A stretch of DNA of 64,000 bases, from contig NZ_FTMQ01000006.1 in the NCBI RefSeq assembly GCF_900156055.1, positions 62,001-126,000 on the forward strand, in the 5' to 3' direction. Origin of the DNA: Rhizobium sp. RU33A. Its GTDB lineage: Bacteria; Pseudomonadota; Alphaproteobacteria; Rhizobiales; Rhizobiaceae. Position numbers and translations under genes: made by a program. The notes under the pieces are model-generated. The model was not told where the DNA came from, searched no databases, and was given only the letters and a program-made list of their open reading frames with translations. Shown piece by piece: positions 26,102 through 35,561 of this stretch. Each line of letters begins with the position of its first letter. Within the stretch, counting starts at the first letter, position 1.

Positions 26102-27337
26102 TTAATCAGCGGAAGCGATGATGTCGGCGAAGCGCTTCTGCGCATCTTCGACGGTCATGGACGGATTGGCGAAGAACTCGGAGAAGAGGTCTTCCTTCTG
26201 CTTCTGACTATCGGCAGAAAGCAGTTGGTCGGTGCCCTGGATGACATTGCCCTTGGCGAGAATGTCGAGGCCCTTCTTCATGCAGTCGTTGGCAGCGGCG
26301 AGATCGACGTCACCGCGAACCGGCAATGAACCCTTCTTCAGGTTGAACGCAACCTGTGTTGCAGGCGCAACCAGGGTGGCGGCAAGAACGTCCTGTGCAG
26401 CAGACTTTTCTTCGTCATCGAGAACGGGGAAGTAGAATGCGTCACCGCCGGTCGAGATGATCTCGTTCACGCCGAGGCCCGGTAGGCAGGTGTAGTCCGT
26501 ACCCGCAACCTGACCGGCGAGTGCGAATTCGCCCTGTGCCCAGTCACCCATGATCTGGCCGCCGGCCTTGCCGGTGATGACCAGATTGGTGGCCTGGTTC
26601 CAATCCTGAACATTGGAGCCCTTGGACATTTTGCGCGCATCGTCGGCAGCTGCGAACACCTTGGCGATCTCAGGACCGGCTGCGACGTCCGCATCCTTGT
26701 CCTTGAACACCTTTTCGAAGGTTTCCTTGCCGGCGATGGCGACCATCAGAACGTCGAAGGCCCCAGCCGACTGCCACGGCTGACCACCGACGGCGAGCGG
26801 AATGATGCCCTTGGCTTCAAGCGCGGGGGCTGCCGCGACGAATTCGTCCCAGTTCTTCGGCACGGCAACGCCGGCCTGTTCGAAGGCGGCGTTGGAAAGC
26901 CACAACCACTGCCAGGAGTGGATGTTGACCGGGGCGCAGTAAACCTTGCCGTCGATCGTGCAGCTTTCAAGCAGGCTTGCAGGCTTGATGATATCCTTCC
27001 AGCCTTCCTTTTCGGCGACGGCAGTCAGGTCCTTCATCAGCCCGGCTTCGGCCAGTTCCTCGGCCTGGCGGCCGTGGTTGAACTGGGTTGCAGCCATCGG
27101 ATCACCACCGGTGATGCGGCTGATCATGATCGGGCGGGCGGTACCGCCGGAACCGGCGATAGCGCCGTCGACCCATTTATTGCCGGTGGCGTCGAATGCC
27201 TTGGCGAGCTCGGCGACAGCAGCGGCTTCACCGCCCGACGTCCACCAATGGGTTACCTCGAGATCGGTGGCCTGTGCTGCCGCAAACGGCATGACAACAG
27301 TAGCGGCCAAAGCTGCCGCAAAGCTACGAAAATTCAT
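26102..27337 (-). CDS. Sugar ABC transporter substrate-binding protein
   Basis: 411 residues from ATG 27337. A Sec signal peptide (MNFRSFAAALAATVVMPFAA, cleavage near AQA-TD) directs it to the periplasm. The mature start DLEVTHWWTSGGEAAAVAEL is characteristic of CUT1 binding proteins of the glucose/mannose (GtsA-like) group, as are ITGGDPMAATQFNHGRQAEE and GGQPWQSAGAFDVLMVAIAG. It captures a mono- or oligosaccharide for the permease pair. Two cysteines near the middle (SCTIDGKVYCAP) could form a disulfide. It is the first gene of the sugar operon, facing the LacI regulator. Confidence 0.94.
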   Translation of the reverse strand: MNFRSFAAALAATVVMPFAAAQATDLEVTHWWTSGGEAAAVAELAKAFDATGNKWVDGAIAGSGGTARPIMISRITGGDPMAATQFNHGRQAEELAEAGLMKDLTAVAEKEGWKDIIKPASLLESCTIDGKVYCAPVNIHSWQWLWLSNAAFEQAGVAVPKNWDEFVAAAPALEAKGIIPLAVGGQPWQSAGAFDVLMVAIAGKETFEKVFKDKDADVAAGPEIAKVFAAADDARKMSKGSNVQDWNQATNLVITGKAGGQIMGDWAQGEFALAGQVAGTDYTCLPGLGVNEIISTGGDAFYFPVLDDEEKSAAQDVLAATLVAPATQVAFNLKKGSLPVRGDVDLAAANDCMKKGLDILAKGNVIQGTDQLLSADSQKQKEDLFSEFFANPSMTVEDAQKRFADIIASAD

Positions 27338-27786
27338 GAGTCTCCTCCCTCACTGAAACGTTGCCGGAAAAACTTATGTCAAAGAATTTTGGAGCGCAAC
27401 CTGTCGGATTGTAAATTTTCCATTACAGCCAAATTTCAGCGCAGGCGTGTGCCTCAGGCGCGTCGTTCAAAACGCTTTGGGTGAGATGGATATTGCGCAG
27501 CAGCATGAAAACGATCGTTTCAGGTCCAATGAATTGTCGAACATTTAAGAATAATTTGCTGCATGGGCGTCCAAGGGCGCCCAGATCCGTTGAGGACCAC
27601 AGGATAAAATGCCGCCTCCCGCCTTGGTTGTATTCCTTCGCAGCGCAGCATGGAAAAGGGCTCGACAAATCGACTGTATCGTTTCAGATTTTTCCTTCAC
27701 CGCACCGGGAGGAGGTGCCGGTCTCCAGGTTTGCAGGCAGGAAAAAGCCAACTATAAGCGTGACTTGTGCGAGTGACGGGGACGAC
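27338..27786. other. Divergent control region of the sugar locus
   Basis: About 450 bases lie between the binding-protein start (27337) and the LacI start (27787). The region is AT-richer than its surroundings over 27360-27560. It contains a perfect 12-bp palindrome at 27509-27520, and two weaker AAACG-containing sites near 27354 (GAAACGTTG) and 27467 (CAAAACGCTTTG). No gene or RNA was recognised; the regulator frame is open leftward to 27481 but looks non-coding there. Confidence 0.55.
27509..27520. promoter_or_regulatory. Candidate LacI-family operator
   Basis: AAACGATCGTTT is a perfect 12-bp palindrome with the A-rich arms and central CG-containing core usual for LacI-family operators. 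It sits about 170 bases before the transporter operon and about 265 bases before the regulator start. Binding by the adjacent LacI protein is inferred. Confidence 0.55.
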
Positions 27787-28824
27787 ATGACAGATCAGCA
27801 GGGGAGCGGCCTGATGGACCGCCCAGTGGCGACGAAAGAGCGGCCGACGCTCAAGACGATCGCCTTCATGACCGGGCTCGGCATCACCACGGTGTCACGC
27901 GCCCTGAAAGATGCGCCCGACATCGGCGCCGAGACCAAGGAACGCGTGCGCATGGTCGCACGTCAGCTCGGCTATCAGCCGAACCGCGCGGGCGTCCGCC
28001 TCAGAACCGGCAAGACCAACGTGATCGCACTGGTGCTTGGTATCGACGAGGAAATCCTCGGTTTTTCCAACCAGATGGTTGTCGGCATATCGGAGGTGCT
28101 TGCCGGCACGCCCTACCATATCGTCGTGACGCCGCATGCGCATACCAAGGATCCGATGCTGCCCGTGCGGTACATCCTCGAGACCGGTTCTGCCGATGGC
28201 GTGATCATTTCACGCACCGAGCCGGATGACGCGCGGGTGCGGCTGCTCACCGAGCAAAACATGCCCTTCGTCACCCATGGACGCACAGCCATGGGCATCG
28301 AGCATCCCTATCACGACTTCGACAACGAGACCTTCGCTTACCAGGCGGTCGAACGGCTGGTGAAGCGCGGCCGCAAGCGCATCGCGCTTCTGCCGCCGCC
28401 GAGCAAGCTCACCTATTACAAGCATACCTTCGACGGCTTCATGCGCGGCCTCAAGGCCTTCGGTGCGGAGGAAGTACCGCTTCACATCAACATCGACGCG
28501 TCGCTTGGACAGATCCGCACGGCAGTCGAGGATCTGATGCGAGGACCGGATGCGCCGGACGGCTTGATCTCCTCTTCCGGCAGCAGCGCGATTGCCGCCA
28601 ATGCCGGCATCGAAGCGGCCGGCAAGCGGGTTGGCGTCGAGATCGACCTGGTGGCAAAACAAGGGACGCCGATCCTGAACTGGATTCGCCCCGACATCAT
28701 CGCCGTCTACGAGGATGTACGCCAATCGGGCCGAGAACTCGCCAAGGCGGTGATCGCCAGGATCGACGGCGTCGACCCTGGGCTGCTGCAGAGCATCACC
28801 GAGCCGCGCTGGGAACAGTCATGA
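27787..28824 (+). CDS. LacI family transcriptional regulator of the sugar locus
   Basis: 345 residues counted from ATG 27787 (an in-frame ATG at 27814 is the other option). The N-terminal LacI helix-turn-helix reads [20 protein letters not shown], followed by the hinge region [18 protein letters not shown]. The remainder is a periplasmic-binding-protein-like sensor domain ([80 protein letters not shown]). It is divergent from the nine-gene sugar locus, so it most likely represses it until a sugar binds. Confidence 0.92.
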   Translation: MTDQQGSGLMDRPVATKERPTLKTIAFMTGLGITTVSRALKDAPDIGAETKERVRMVARQLGYQPNRAGVRLRTGKTNVIALVLGIDEEILGFSNQMVVGISEVLAGTPYHIVVTPHAHTKDPMLPVRYILETGSADGVIISRTEPDDARVRLLTEQNMPFVTHGRTAMGIEHPYHDFDNETFAYQAVERLVKRGRKRIALLPPPSKLTYYKHTFDGFMRGLKAFGAEEVPLHINIDASLGQIRTAVEDLMRGPDAPDGLISSSGSSAIAANAGIEAAGKRVGVEIDLVAKQGTPILNWIRPDIIAVYEDVRQSGRELAKAVIARIDGVDPGLLQSITEPRWEQS

Positions 28825-28865
28825 CGTCTGCAGGCGCCGATCACCCGGCCGCACGCTTGGGATAA

Positions 28866-30044
28866 TCAGGCGTAGGATGGGCGCTGGCCATCGTCCCAGA
28901 CCACGACCGAATTGCGGCCGTTGACCTTGGCGGCATGCAGAGCCGCGTCCGCCCGCTTCAGCAATTCGTCCGCCGTCACCTGCAATGCCCCATGGGCGAC
29001 GCCGACGCTGACCGTCACCGGCACGAGTTCGCCACCGAGGAAGAACATCTGCTGCTCTACACTGTCATGGATGATATGGCCGAGCTTCTCGGCCTCCTCG
29101 ATCTTGCAGAAGGGTACATAGGCGGCAAACTCTGCACCCGCCAGACGGCCGAGCAAGGCGTGCTCGGGCAGTTCGCGCAGGATCAACTCAGCGCAGGTCT
29201 TCAACACCTCGTCACCGCCGGAATGGCCGTATTGGTCGTTGATCCGCTTCACATGGTCGACGTCGACATAGAGGAAGGCCCCCTCGCCGCGCACCTTGGT
29301 CGAGAGCGTTTGCAGCATATCGAGAAAGGTGAAGCGATTGGCAAGGCCGGTCAGCGTGTCCGTCGCGGCCGACCAGTGATGTTCCACCAGCAGGCGGTCG
29401 CGCACCAGAAGGAAGATCGAGAGCGGCGCGATCACGGCATGCACGAAGATCGCGAACACCACGAGGGTCAGCCAGAGAGGCCCGGAGCCGACGACATCGG
29501 AGGCGTTAAACGGCCAGACATAGGCCACAAGAGCCGCGATGAGCAGAACCACAGCCAGGGCCGCAAACCAGAGATAAGCAAAGGGACGGTTGGAAAGTCG
29601 CTCTTCGACTTCGGACGACTTCAGCTCCCAGGCAGCCAATCCGGTATAGATCGCGCCGACAACGGCGGCGACCAGGAAACGGGCCGTCACGTCGTCCTGC
29701 AAAAGGGGCGCAGACGCCGCCAGCAGGAAAAAGGCAAGCGGCCCCACGGCGGCGAGCTTCAGATCAAGCGCCCGGTGATCGAAGGCCCGCATGCCCTGCC
29801 AGGCAAGTGCCGCGCCCGACAGGATGAGCGTCTGAGCGAGGACAACCGTGATCAGTCCGTGGCCGCCATCCGAGAAGGCCGAGAGCAATGCACCGAGCGC
29901 CGCAAGCCCGGATGCCGCGGAAAATAGCAAGAATTCGTTTCGATTCGGCTCCTCCCGCCAATGTCGCGCATAAAGCGCAGCAAAGACCGCCAGAACTGCA
30001 AATGCGCCGAGCGCCAGTGTAGATAAATTAACGGATACCATCAT
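28866..30044 (-). CDS. Membrane protein with degenerate GGDEF domain
   Basis: 392 residues from ATG 30044. Six or seven membrane spans (residues 1-215) are followed by a GGDEF-type domain (about 222-390): ATDTLTGLANRFTFLDML, FLYVDVDHVKRINDQYGHSG (metal Asp261 and the ND pair kept), and, where the signature should be, RLAGAEF (300-306), so GG(D/E)EF reads AGAEF. Ala304 removes the acidic residue needed for metal and GTP chemistry in active diguanylate cyclases. A GGDE string at 277-280 is only part of the upstream GHxxGD motif. Loss of cyclase activity is inferred; a GTP- or c-di-GMP-binding role remains possible. Its start is 1,219 bases from the LacI stop with no operon link. Confidence 0.88.
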   Translation of the reverse strand: MMVSVNLSTLALGAFAVLAVFAALYARHWREEPNRNEFLLFSAASGLAALGALLSAFSDGGHGLITVVLAQTLILSGAALAWQGMRAFDHRALDLKLAAVGPLAFFLLAASAPLLQDDVTARFLVAAVVGAIYTGLAAWELKSSEVEERLSNRPFAYLWFAALAVVLLIAALVAYVWPFNASDVVGSGPLWLTLVVFAIFVHAVIAPLSIFLLVRDRLLVEHHWSAATDTLTGLANRFTFLDMLQTLSTKVRGEGAFLYVDVDHVKRINDQYGHSGGDEVLKTCAELILRELPEHALLGRLAGAEFAAYVPFCKIEEAEKLGHIIHDSVEQQMFFLGGELVPVTVSVGVAHGALQVTADELLKRADAALHAAKVNGRNSVVVWDDGQRPSYA

Positions 30045-30163
30045 GAATCGCCTGAAATACGCGCGGAATCGTTAACCGCTCCGGCACGCTAGGCGACAGG
30101 CGTTAACTACAAGGTAAACGAAAGCATAGGATTTTAGCAAAATCGGCGGGCGGTCGCCGTCAT

Positions 30164-31015
30164 TCACAAGGCAATTGCGAGGCCATCGCGACCGATGACG
30201 AGCGCTCCGGTCCAATGCGGCGCGGTGGCCGCTCGCCAGTCGTCCTCGGTAAAGGCGGGATCATCGGCCGGAATGAGATGGTTGAGCACGAGCATGCCGA
30301 CGCTAGCCTTCGTTGCAATCTGAGCTGCATCCGCAGCGAAACTGTGCGAGGCGACGAGATGCTCGCGCAGACGAGCACCGTTTCCGGTTCGCCTGACAAT
30401 ACTGTCCAGCCCCTCCGGCAACATGGCCTCATGCACGAGGATGTCGGCCCCGCGGGCAAAGTCGACAAGCGGCGGGAACGGCGCGGTATCGGCGGAAAAG
30501 ACGAGTGTCTTATCTGGATGGCAGATCTTCAGCGCAAAACACTCCGTCACTGGCGGATGGTCGACGCGCAGTGCCTCAACAACCAGATCCCCCGACCGGA
30601 AGATTTCACCCGGACCATATTCGACAATTTCGACGAGGCCCGCGAGATCGGGGCGCCCCTCGTCGGCGATCCGTATTTCGATGTCGTAGGCGAGCGAGGC
30701 GAGGAATCCCGTCCAGACGTTTCGCGTACCCTTGGGACCATAGACTGTGACGGAATGGTCTAACCCAGTCGTCCAGGCGGTGTGGAGGAGCGGCCCGAGC
30801 TCCAGCACATGGTCGGAATGCAGATGGGTGATGAAGACGAGGTCGAGTTCCTTCAGCGACATGCCCGTCTCGACCAGGCCTCTCGATACGCCAAGCCCAC
30901 AATCGATGACGATCCGGCGCCCGGACAGGTCAAGCAGCATCGATGTCGGATTGGGGCCACCCGGACGGATGGCGGGGCCGCCTTTGGTGCCGAGAAGCGT
31001 AAGCCTGTCTGTCAT
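30164..31015 (-). CDS. MBL-fold metallo-hydrolase
   Basis: 283 residues from ATG 31015, no signal peptide. Metallo-beta-lactamase fold with the zinc motif THLHSDHVLELGPL (H-x-H-x-D-H), a further His in VDHPPVTECFALKI, Asp in LVFSADTAPFPPLV, and His near the end (HLIPADDPAFTEDDW). The opening TKGGPAIRPGGPNPTSMLLD and the layout match the RNase Z/arylsulfatase-like branch of the family, but the long arm used by RNase Z for tRNA binding is not evident. The substrate is unknown. It follows gnd in the same direction, with a terminator between them. Confidence 0.9.
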   Translation of the reverse strand: MTDRLTLLGTKGGPAIRPGGPNPTSMLLDLSGRRIVIDCGLGVSRGLVETGMSLKELDLVFITHLHSDHVLELGPLLHTAWTTGLDHSVTVYGPKGTRNVWTGFLASLAYDIEIRIADEGRPDLAGLVEIVEYGPGEIFRSGDLVVEALRVDHPPVTECFALKICHPDKTLVFSADTAPFPPLVDFARGADILVHEAMLPEGLDSIVRRTGNGARLREHLVASHSFAADAAQIATKASVGMLVLNHLIPADDPAFTEDDWRAATAPHWTGALVIGRDGLAIAL

Positions 31016-31030
31016 GATCTGCCCCCAATG

Positions 31031-31065
31031 AAAAAGAGGCCCGACATCGCGGGATATCGGGCCTC
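31031..31065 (-). terminator. Rho-independent terminator of gnd
   Basis: Reading leftward, GAGGCCCGA (31065-31057) pairs with TCGGGCCTC (31044-31036) and is followed by TTTTT (31035-31031). It lies 26 bases past the gnd stop codon and before the MBL gene. Confidence 0.88.
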
Positions 31066-31090
31066 GAACTGCAAGACGTTACAGGATCGC

Positions 31091-32512
31091 TCAGAACTGG
31101 CCGGCCCAGGGGCCGTGATGGATGTCCTTGCCGTCGAGACGGTCGAAGCCATGCGCGCCGAAGAAATCGCGCTGCGCCTGGATGAGGTTCGCCGTGCCAC
31201 GACCGCGACGATAGGTGTCGAAGTAGGAAAGCGCCGAGGCGATCGCTGGAACCGGAAGGCCCGAGAGTGCGGCATGGGCAACGACGCGGCGCAGCGCCCC
31301 ATCGGTTTCCTTGACCATCTGGGCAAAGGCCGGCGTCACCACGAGGTTCGGCACGTTCGGGTCCTTGGTGAAGGCCGAGGTGATCTCGTCGAGGAACTGC
31401 GAACGGATGATGCAGCCGGCGCGCCAGATACGAGCGATCGTCGGCATCGGCAGCGACCAGTTGAACTCTTCCGACGCCGAAGACATCACGGCGAACCCTT
31501 GCGCATAGGCCGCGATCTTGGCGGCGAGCAGCGCGTTTTCGAGATCGGCGATGAAGGCGGCCTTGTCTGCTGGTGCTGCGGCAAGTGCCGGCAGTCCGAA
31601 CAGCTTTTCGGCAGCCATGCGTTCTTCACGCAGTGAAGAGAGGACACGGCCAGCAACGGCGGCCTCGATACCGGAGGCGGTAACCGCAAGGTTCTGTGCT
31701 TCGATGGCCGACCACTTGCCAGTGCCCTTCTGGCCGGCGGAATCGACGATCACGTCGACCATCGGCTTGCCGGTTTCCGGATCGGTCGCCTTCAGCACCT
31801 TCTCTGTGATTTCGATCAGGTAGGAGTTAAGGCGACCCTTGTTCCACTCTCCGAAGATCTCGCCAATCTCGGGCGCCGACAGGCTCAGGCCGTCCCGCAG
31901 GATACCGTAGACCTCGGCAATCATCTGCATGTCGGCATATTCGATGCCGTTGTGGATCGTCTTGACGAAATGGCCGGCGCCATCGGTGCCGAGCCAGGCG
32001 ACGCAGGGGTCATCGTTGAACTTGGCGGCAATCGAGGTCAGCACCGGCTCGACGCGCTTCCAGCTCTCTTCCGTGCCGCCGACCATGATCGAAGGGCCGT
32101 GGCGGGCGCCTTCCTCACCACCGGACACACCCATGCCGATAAAGGTCACGTCGGTTCCGGCGAGCTTTTCGAAGCGTGCAACCGTATCGCGGAAATTGGC
32201 ATTGCCGGCATCGATCATGATGTCGTTCTTGGCGAGATGCGGCAGCAGCGCCGCCATCTGCTGGTCGACGGCCTCGCCAGCCTTGATCATGATGATGATC
32301 GGGCGCGGCGGGCGAATGGCGGCAACGAACTCTTCGATCGTATGGCAACCGATAATCTGGCCGGCCAGGTCGCCGGCCTCGGCCAGGAACTCGTCCGTTC
32401 TTGCAGATGTGCGGTTGAAGACCGCGATCCGATTGCCCTTTTCGGCAATGTTGAGCGCCAGATTGGAGCCCATCACTCCGAGACCGATCAGTCCGATTTC
32501 CGCTTGCTGCAC
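31091..32512 (-). CDS. gnd: 6-phosphogluconate dehydrogenase, decarboxylating
   Basis: Oxidative pentose phosphate enzyme: converts 6-phosphogluconate to ribulose-5-phosphate, CO2 and NADPH. The start is taken as the GTG at 32512, because GGAGG lies 7 bases upstream and it gives 473 residues, the usual length; an upstream in-frame ATG at 32569 would add 19 poorly fitting residues. NADP-binding IGLIGLGVMGSNLALNIAEK, catalytic region DGAGHFVKTIHNGIEYADMQ with the active Lys, and the C-terminal signature AQRDFFGAHGFDRLDGKD are present. The final residues GPWAGQF are typical. Transcription ends at 31031-31065. Confidence 0.97.
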   Translation of the reverse strand: MQQAEIGLIGLGVMGSNLALNIAEKGNRIAVFNRTSARTDEFLAEAGDLAGQIIGCHTIEEFVAAIRPPRPIIIMIKAGEAVDQQMAALLPHLAKNDIMIDAGNANFRDTVARFEKLAGTDVTFIGMGVSGGEEGARHGPSIMVGGTEESWKRVEPVLTSIAAKFNDDPCVAWLGTDGAGHFVKTIHNGIEYADMQMIAEVYGILRDGLSLSAPEIGEIFGEWNKGRLNSYLIEITEKVLKATDPETGKPMVDVIVDSAGQKGTGKWSAIEAQNLAVTASGIEAAVAGRVLSSLREERMAAEKLFGLPALAAAPADKAAFIADLENALLAAKIAAYAQGFAVMSSASEEFNWSLPMPTIARIWRAGCIIRSQFLDEITSAFTKDPNVPNLVVTPAFAQMVKETDGALRRVVAHAALSGLPVPAIASALSYFDTYRRGRGTANLIQAQRDFFGAHGFDRLDGKDIHHGPWAGQF

Positions 32513-32608
32513 GATGTAGCCTCCGCATGCAATTTCATGGATGCGGCTTTCTCGCATCCGCGAAGGCATGCGGCAAGAGTCAAAATTGACCGTTCGGTAA
32601 ACGCACTA

Positions 32609-32764
32609 TCAAGCGTCCGGCTTGTCGTCCTTGTCCGAGAGGACACGCCATGCGGCGCCATCGAGATCCTCATACTGGCCGCTCTTCAGCGACCAGAGGA
32701 AGGCAAAGAGGCCGAGACCGCCGAGGAAAAGTGCGATCGGTATCAAGTAGATCAGCATGTTCAT
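32609..32764 (-). CDS. ccoS: cbb3-type oxidase assembly protein CcoS/FixS
   Basis: 51-residue single-span protein: MNMLIYLIPIALFLGGLGLF spans the membrane, then WSLKSGQYEDLDGAAWRVL, the hallmark G-Q-Y-x-D-L-x-x-x-x-x-R pattern of CcoS. It is needed for haem and copper insertion into cbb3 oxidase in several species. Its ATG overlaps the ccoI stop codon by four bases (ATGA), so it is translated with ccoI, the last gene of the fixGHIS unit. Confidence 0.95.
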   Translation of the reverse strand: MNMLIYLIPIALFLGGLGLFAFLWSLKSGQYEDLDGAAWRVLSDKDDKPDA

Positions 32765-35076
32765 GCGGCGATCCTCGCACCATCAGGGGTTCCAGTCGCG
32801 GCGGTGAAGATGGCGGGGTCTGCCAGCGTCTTCTCGTCCAGCGAGAGGCGGTTCAACCGCAAGGCATTGGCAACGACGATGATCGAGGAGGTCGACATTG
32901 CGACGGCCGCGATCAGGGGCGTGGCATAACCGAGCAGCGCGATTGGCACGGCAATGACGTTGTAGCCGATGGCGAGGGCAAAGTTCTCGCGAATGAGTCG
33001 GCCCGCCCGGCGCGAGGCCTCGATGGCGAAGGGCACGGCTTCGAGCCCGTCGCGCATAAAGACGAAGTCAGCGGCCTGTCGGCCGACATCGGCAGCCGTG
33101 GCCGGAGCCATCGAGACATGCGCTGACGAGAGCGCCGGGGCATCGTTGATGCCATCGCCGACCATCAGCACCAGCCGGCCCCGGGCCGACGCCTCGGCGC
33201 AGGCTTCGGCCTTGTTCCGTGGCGTGAGGCTAGCGCGCCAGTTGGTGATCCCCAGATCGGCGGCAAGCTTGGCCACCACAGGCGCACGATCGCCCGAGAG
33301 GATGCCGAGTTCGAGGCCACCATTCTTCAGCGTCTCGATCGAGGCACGGGCCCGTGGCCGGAGCGTATCTTCGAACAGGAAGGTGGCGCGTTCGATACCG
33401 TCGAGAGAGAGGACGACTTCGGAATAGGGCTTGTCGCTGACATCGATCGCCTCGGTCGCACAGGCAAAGCGGCGATTGCCGAGACGCCAAACGCCCTCCA
33501 CAGCCTCCGCCTCAACGCCAGCGCCCGGCACTTCGCGAACGGTGTCGAAGCCGCGCGGCTGGCCACCATAGGCGGACCACAGCGCCCGCGACAGCGGATG
33601 GCGGGAATGGGCGGCAAGACCGGCGGCAACAGCGAAGCCAATCGGCTCGACTTTGGCAACGTCCACTAACTTCGGGCGCCCCAGTGTTAGCGTTCCGGTC
33701 TTGTCAAAGGCGACGGCCTCGATCTCGGCAAGCCGCTCCATGGCCGATCCATCCTTGACCATGACGCCTGCCTTGAACAGGCGACCGGCGGCAACAACCT
33801 GGACCACCGGCACGGCAAGGCCGAGCGCACAGGGGCAGGTGATGATGAGGACAGCAATCGCGACCATCATCGCGTGTTTCCAGTCGCCGTCATAGAGCCC
33901 CCAGCCCATGAAGGCGATGATGGCGAGCAGGTGCACGACCGGCGAATAATACTGAGCTGCGCGGTCAGCGATCCGCCGATAGCGTGCCCTGCCCCCTTCA
34001 GCTGCCTCCATCAGGTGAATGATCTCGGAAAGGAACGAGTCCTGCGCCGTAGCTGTCGCCTTGACCGTCAGCGAGCCGGTCAGGCTGAGTGTACCCGCCT
34101 GGACGTCGGAGCCCGGGCGGACCGAAACAGGTGCGCTTTCGCCATTGACGATCGACATGTCGAGATCGCTCTCACCGGAGATGACGACACCGTCGACCGG
34201 GATCCGATCGCCGGCAGCAATGGACACCTGATCGCCGATGCGGATTTCATCGACCGCGCGATACTCCCGCGAGCCATCGTCGGAAAGCACCATGGCACCA
34301 CGCGGATTGAGGCGGGCAAGCCCGCTGATTGCGGAGCGCGCCCGGTCACGCATGATGTGATCCAGCGTGCGGCCGATCAAAAGGAAGAAGAGCAGTGAGG
34401 CCGTCGCATCGAAATAGGCGTGTTCGCCGTGATGGATGGTCTCCCACAACGAAGCGAAATAGGAGAGCGTGATGCCGATGGCGATCGGCACATCCATGTT
34501 GGTGCGCCCATGCTTCAGCGCATTCCAAGCCGATTCGTAGAAGAAGCGGCCGGCATAGATCAGCGCAGGGGCCGCGATCATCGCCGAGATCCAGTGGAAG
34601 AGATCGCGTGTCGAGGCATCTGCACCCGACCAGACCGACACGGACAGAAGCATGATGTTCGTAGCAGCGAAGCCCGACACGGCAACCGCACGGACCAGCT
34701 GATTGCGCAAGGCGTCAGAGGCTTCTTCTGCGGCTGTGAAGAGATGCGCGGAATAGCCTGTTGTGGCGATAGCGCGCGCGAGGTTCACCGGATCGGTCTC
34801 GACCCCGTCGACCGCCTCTTTCCAGACGACGGAAACGCGCTTGGTCGAGAGGTTGACGCGGGCCCGCTCGACTTCCGGCAAGGCTTTGAGCACACCCTCC
34901 ACTGTCGAGATGCAGGTGCCGCAATGGACCGCGGGCACGCTCATGTCAACCTGCCAGAGGCCGGGCCCGACCGCACGGCTGCAGAGCTTCAGCTCTTCAG
35001 GCGACGGCAGGGAGACCCCTGCCCGCTCCATGTCCAGTGCCCCTTCGGTCCCTGCCGCGCAGCAACTCATCGTCAT
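32761..35076 (-). CDS. ccoI: Copper-exporting P1B-type ATPase CcoI/FixI
   Basis: 771-residue inner-membrane ATPase that supplies copper for assembly of the cbb3 oxidase. N-terminal metal-binding features: a CC pair at 5-6 and an HMA domain with CGTC (Cys52, Cys55) in VPAVHCGTCISTVEGVLKAL. Eight membrane spans, with the transport motif CPC at 414-416 (IITCPCALGLAVPVV), the phosphorylated Asp458 in AFDKTGTLTLGRPK, and hinge GDGINDAPAL. TGES is present as SGESDLD and NGES nearby. It is coupled by four-base overlaps to ccoH upstream and ccoS downstream. Confidence 0.96.
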   Translation of the reverse strand: MTMSCCAAGTEGALDMERAGVSLPSPEELKLCSRAVGPGLWQVDMSVPAVHCGTCISTVEGVLKALPEVERARVNLSTKRVSVVWKEAVDGVETDPVNLARAIATTGYSAHLFTAAEEASDALRNQLVRAVAVSGFAATNIMLLSVSVWSGADASTRDLFHWISAMIAAPALIYAGRFFYESAWNALKHGRTNMDVPIAIGITLSYFASLWETIHHGEHAYFDATASLLFFLLIGRTLDHIMRDRARSAISGLARLNPRGAMVLSDDGSREYRAVDEIRIGDQVSIAAGDRIPVDGVVISGESDLDMSIVNGESAPVSVRPGSDVQAGTLSLTGSLTVKATATAQDSFLSEIIHLMEAAEGGRARYRRIADRAAQYYSPVVHLLAIIAFMGWGLYDGDWKHAMMVAIAVLIITCPCALGLAVPVVQVVAAGRLFKAGVMVKDGSAMERLAEIEAVAFDKTGTLTLGRPKLVDVAKVEPIGFAVAAGLAAHSRHPLSRALWSAYGGQPRGFDTVREVPGAGVEAEAVEGVWRLGNRRFACATEAIDVSDKPYSEVVLSLDGIERATFLFEDTLRPRARASIETLKNGGLELGILSGDRAPVVAKLAADLGITNWRASLTPRNKAEACAEASARGRLVLMVGDGINDAPALSSAHVSMAPATAADVGRQAADFVFMRDGLEAVPFAIEASRRAGRLIRENFALAIGYNVIAVPIALLGYATPLIAAVAMSTSSIIVVANALRLNRLSLDEKTLADPAIFTAATGTPDGARIAA

Positions 35077-35561
35077 TCTCCCGAAACGGTGATCCGCTTC
35101 GCCTCATGCATGATCATCTTGCCGTCTTTGATCGCCTGAATCTCGACGATCCAGCTGCCGGCAAGCACGTCCAGCTCGGCGAGGTAGAGGCCGTCGCCAG
35201 CTGGCGTCAGTTGCAATTCGAAATCCTGGGCAGTGCCGACCGGGCGCTTGAAATGGGCGGCGACCGAATCGGCAACGACAGGAGTGTTTTCAGGCAATGT
35301 CAGGCGGTAGCGCATGCCCTTGGCATCGACAGAGAGGTCACCCGCAATGCCGGTTGCCAGCATCTCGCGGATGGCGGCAGTCTTGCCGTTGAACTGCTGG
35401 CTGGCGACATAGGTGTTCTTCACCACCAGACCGCTCCACGTCGATGTGGCGAGATAGGCCATGGTGAAGTTGACCGTAATGATCGTGCCGAAGAAGGCCA
35501 GCATGATCGCCAGCATGTGCCAGCCAGTAAAGGTGAAGGGTTTCTTGGCGTAAGTGCTCAT
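35073..35561 (-). CDS. ccoH: FixH/CcoH family protein
   Basis: 162 residues from ATG 35561. One N-terminal membrane span (LAIMLAFFGTIITVNFTMAY) with a short cytoplasmic lead containing FTFTGWHM, then a periplasmic beta-rich domain (VVKNTYVASQQFNGKTAAIR; AEVDVLAGSW-like LAELDVLAGSWIVEIQAIKD). This matches FixH/CcoH, an assembly factor that associates with cbb3 oxidase during maturation. It overlaps ccoG by four bases and ccoI by four bases, all translationally coupled. Confidence 0.93.
   Translation of the reverse strand: MSTYAKKPFTFTGWHMLAIMLAFFGTIITVNFTMAYLATSTWSGLVVKNTYVASQQFNGKTAAIREMLATGIAGDLSVDAKGMRYRLTLPENTPVVADSVAAHFKRPVGTAQDFELQLTPAGDGLYLAELDVLAGSWIVEIQAIKDGKMIMHEAKRITVSGE

Noticed and set aside
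29192-29217. GGDE string in the GGDEF protein (residues 277-280) as the active signature
   Set aside because: It is part of the upstream GHxxGD/E-V motif of the fold; the true signature position 26 residues later reads AGAEF.
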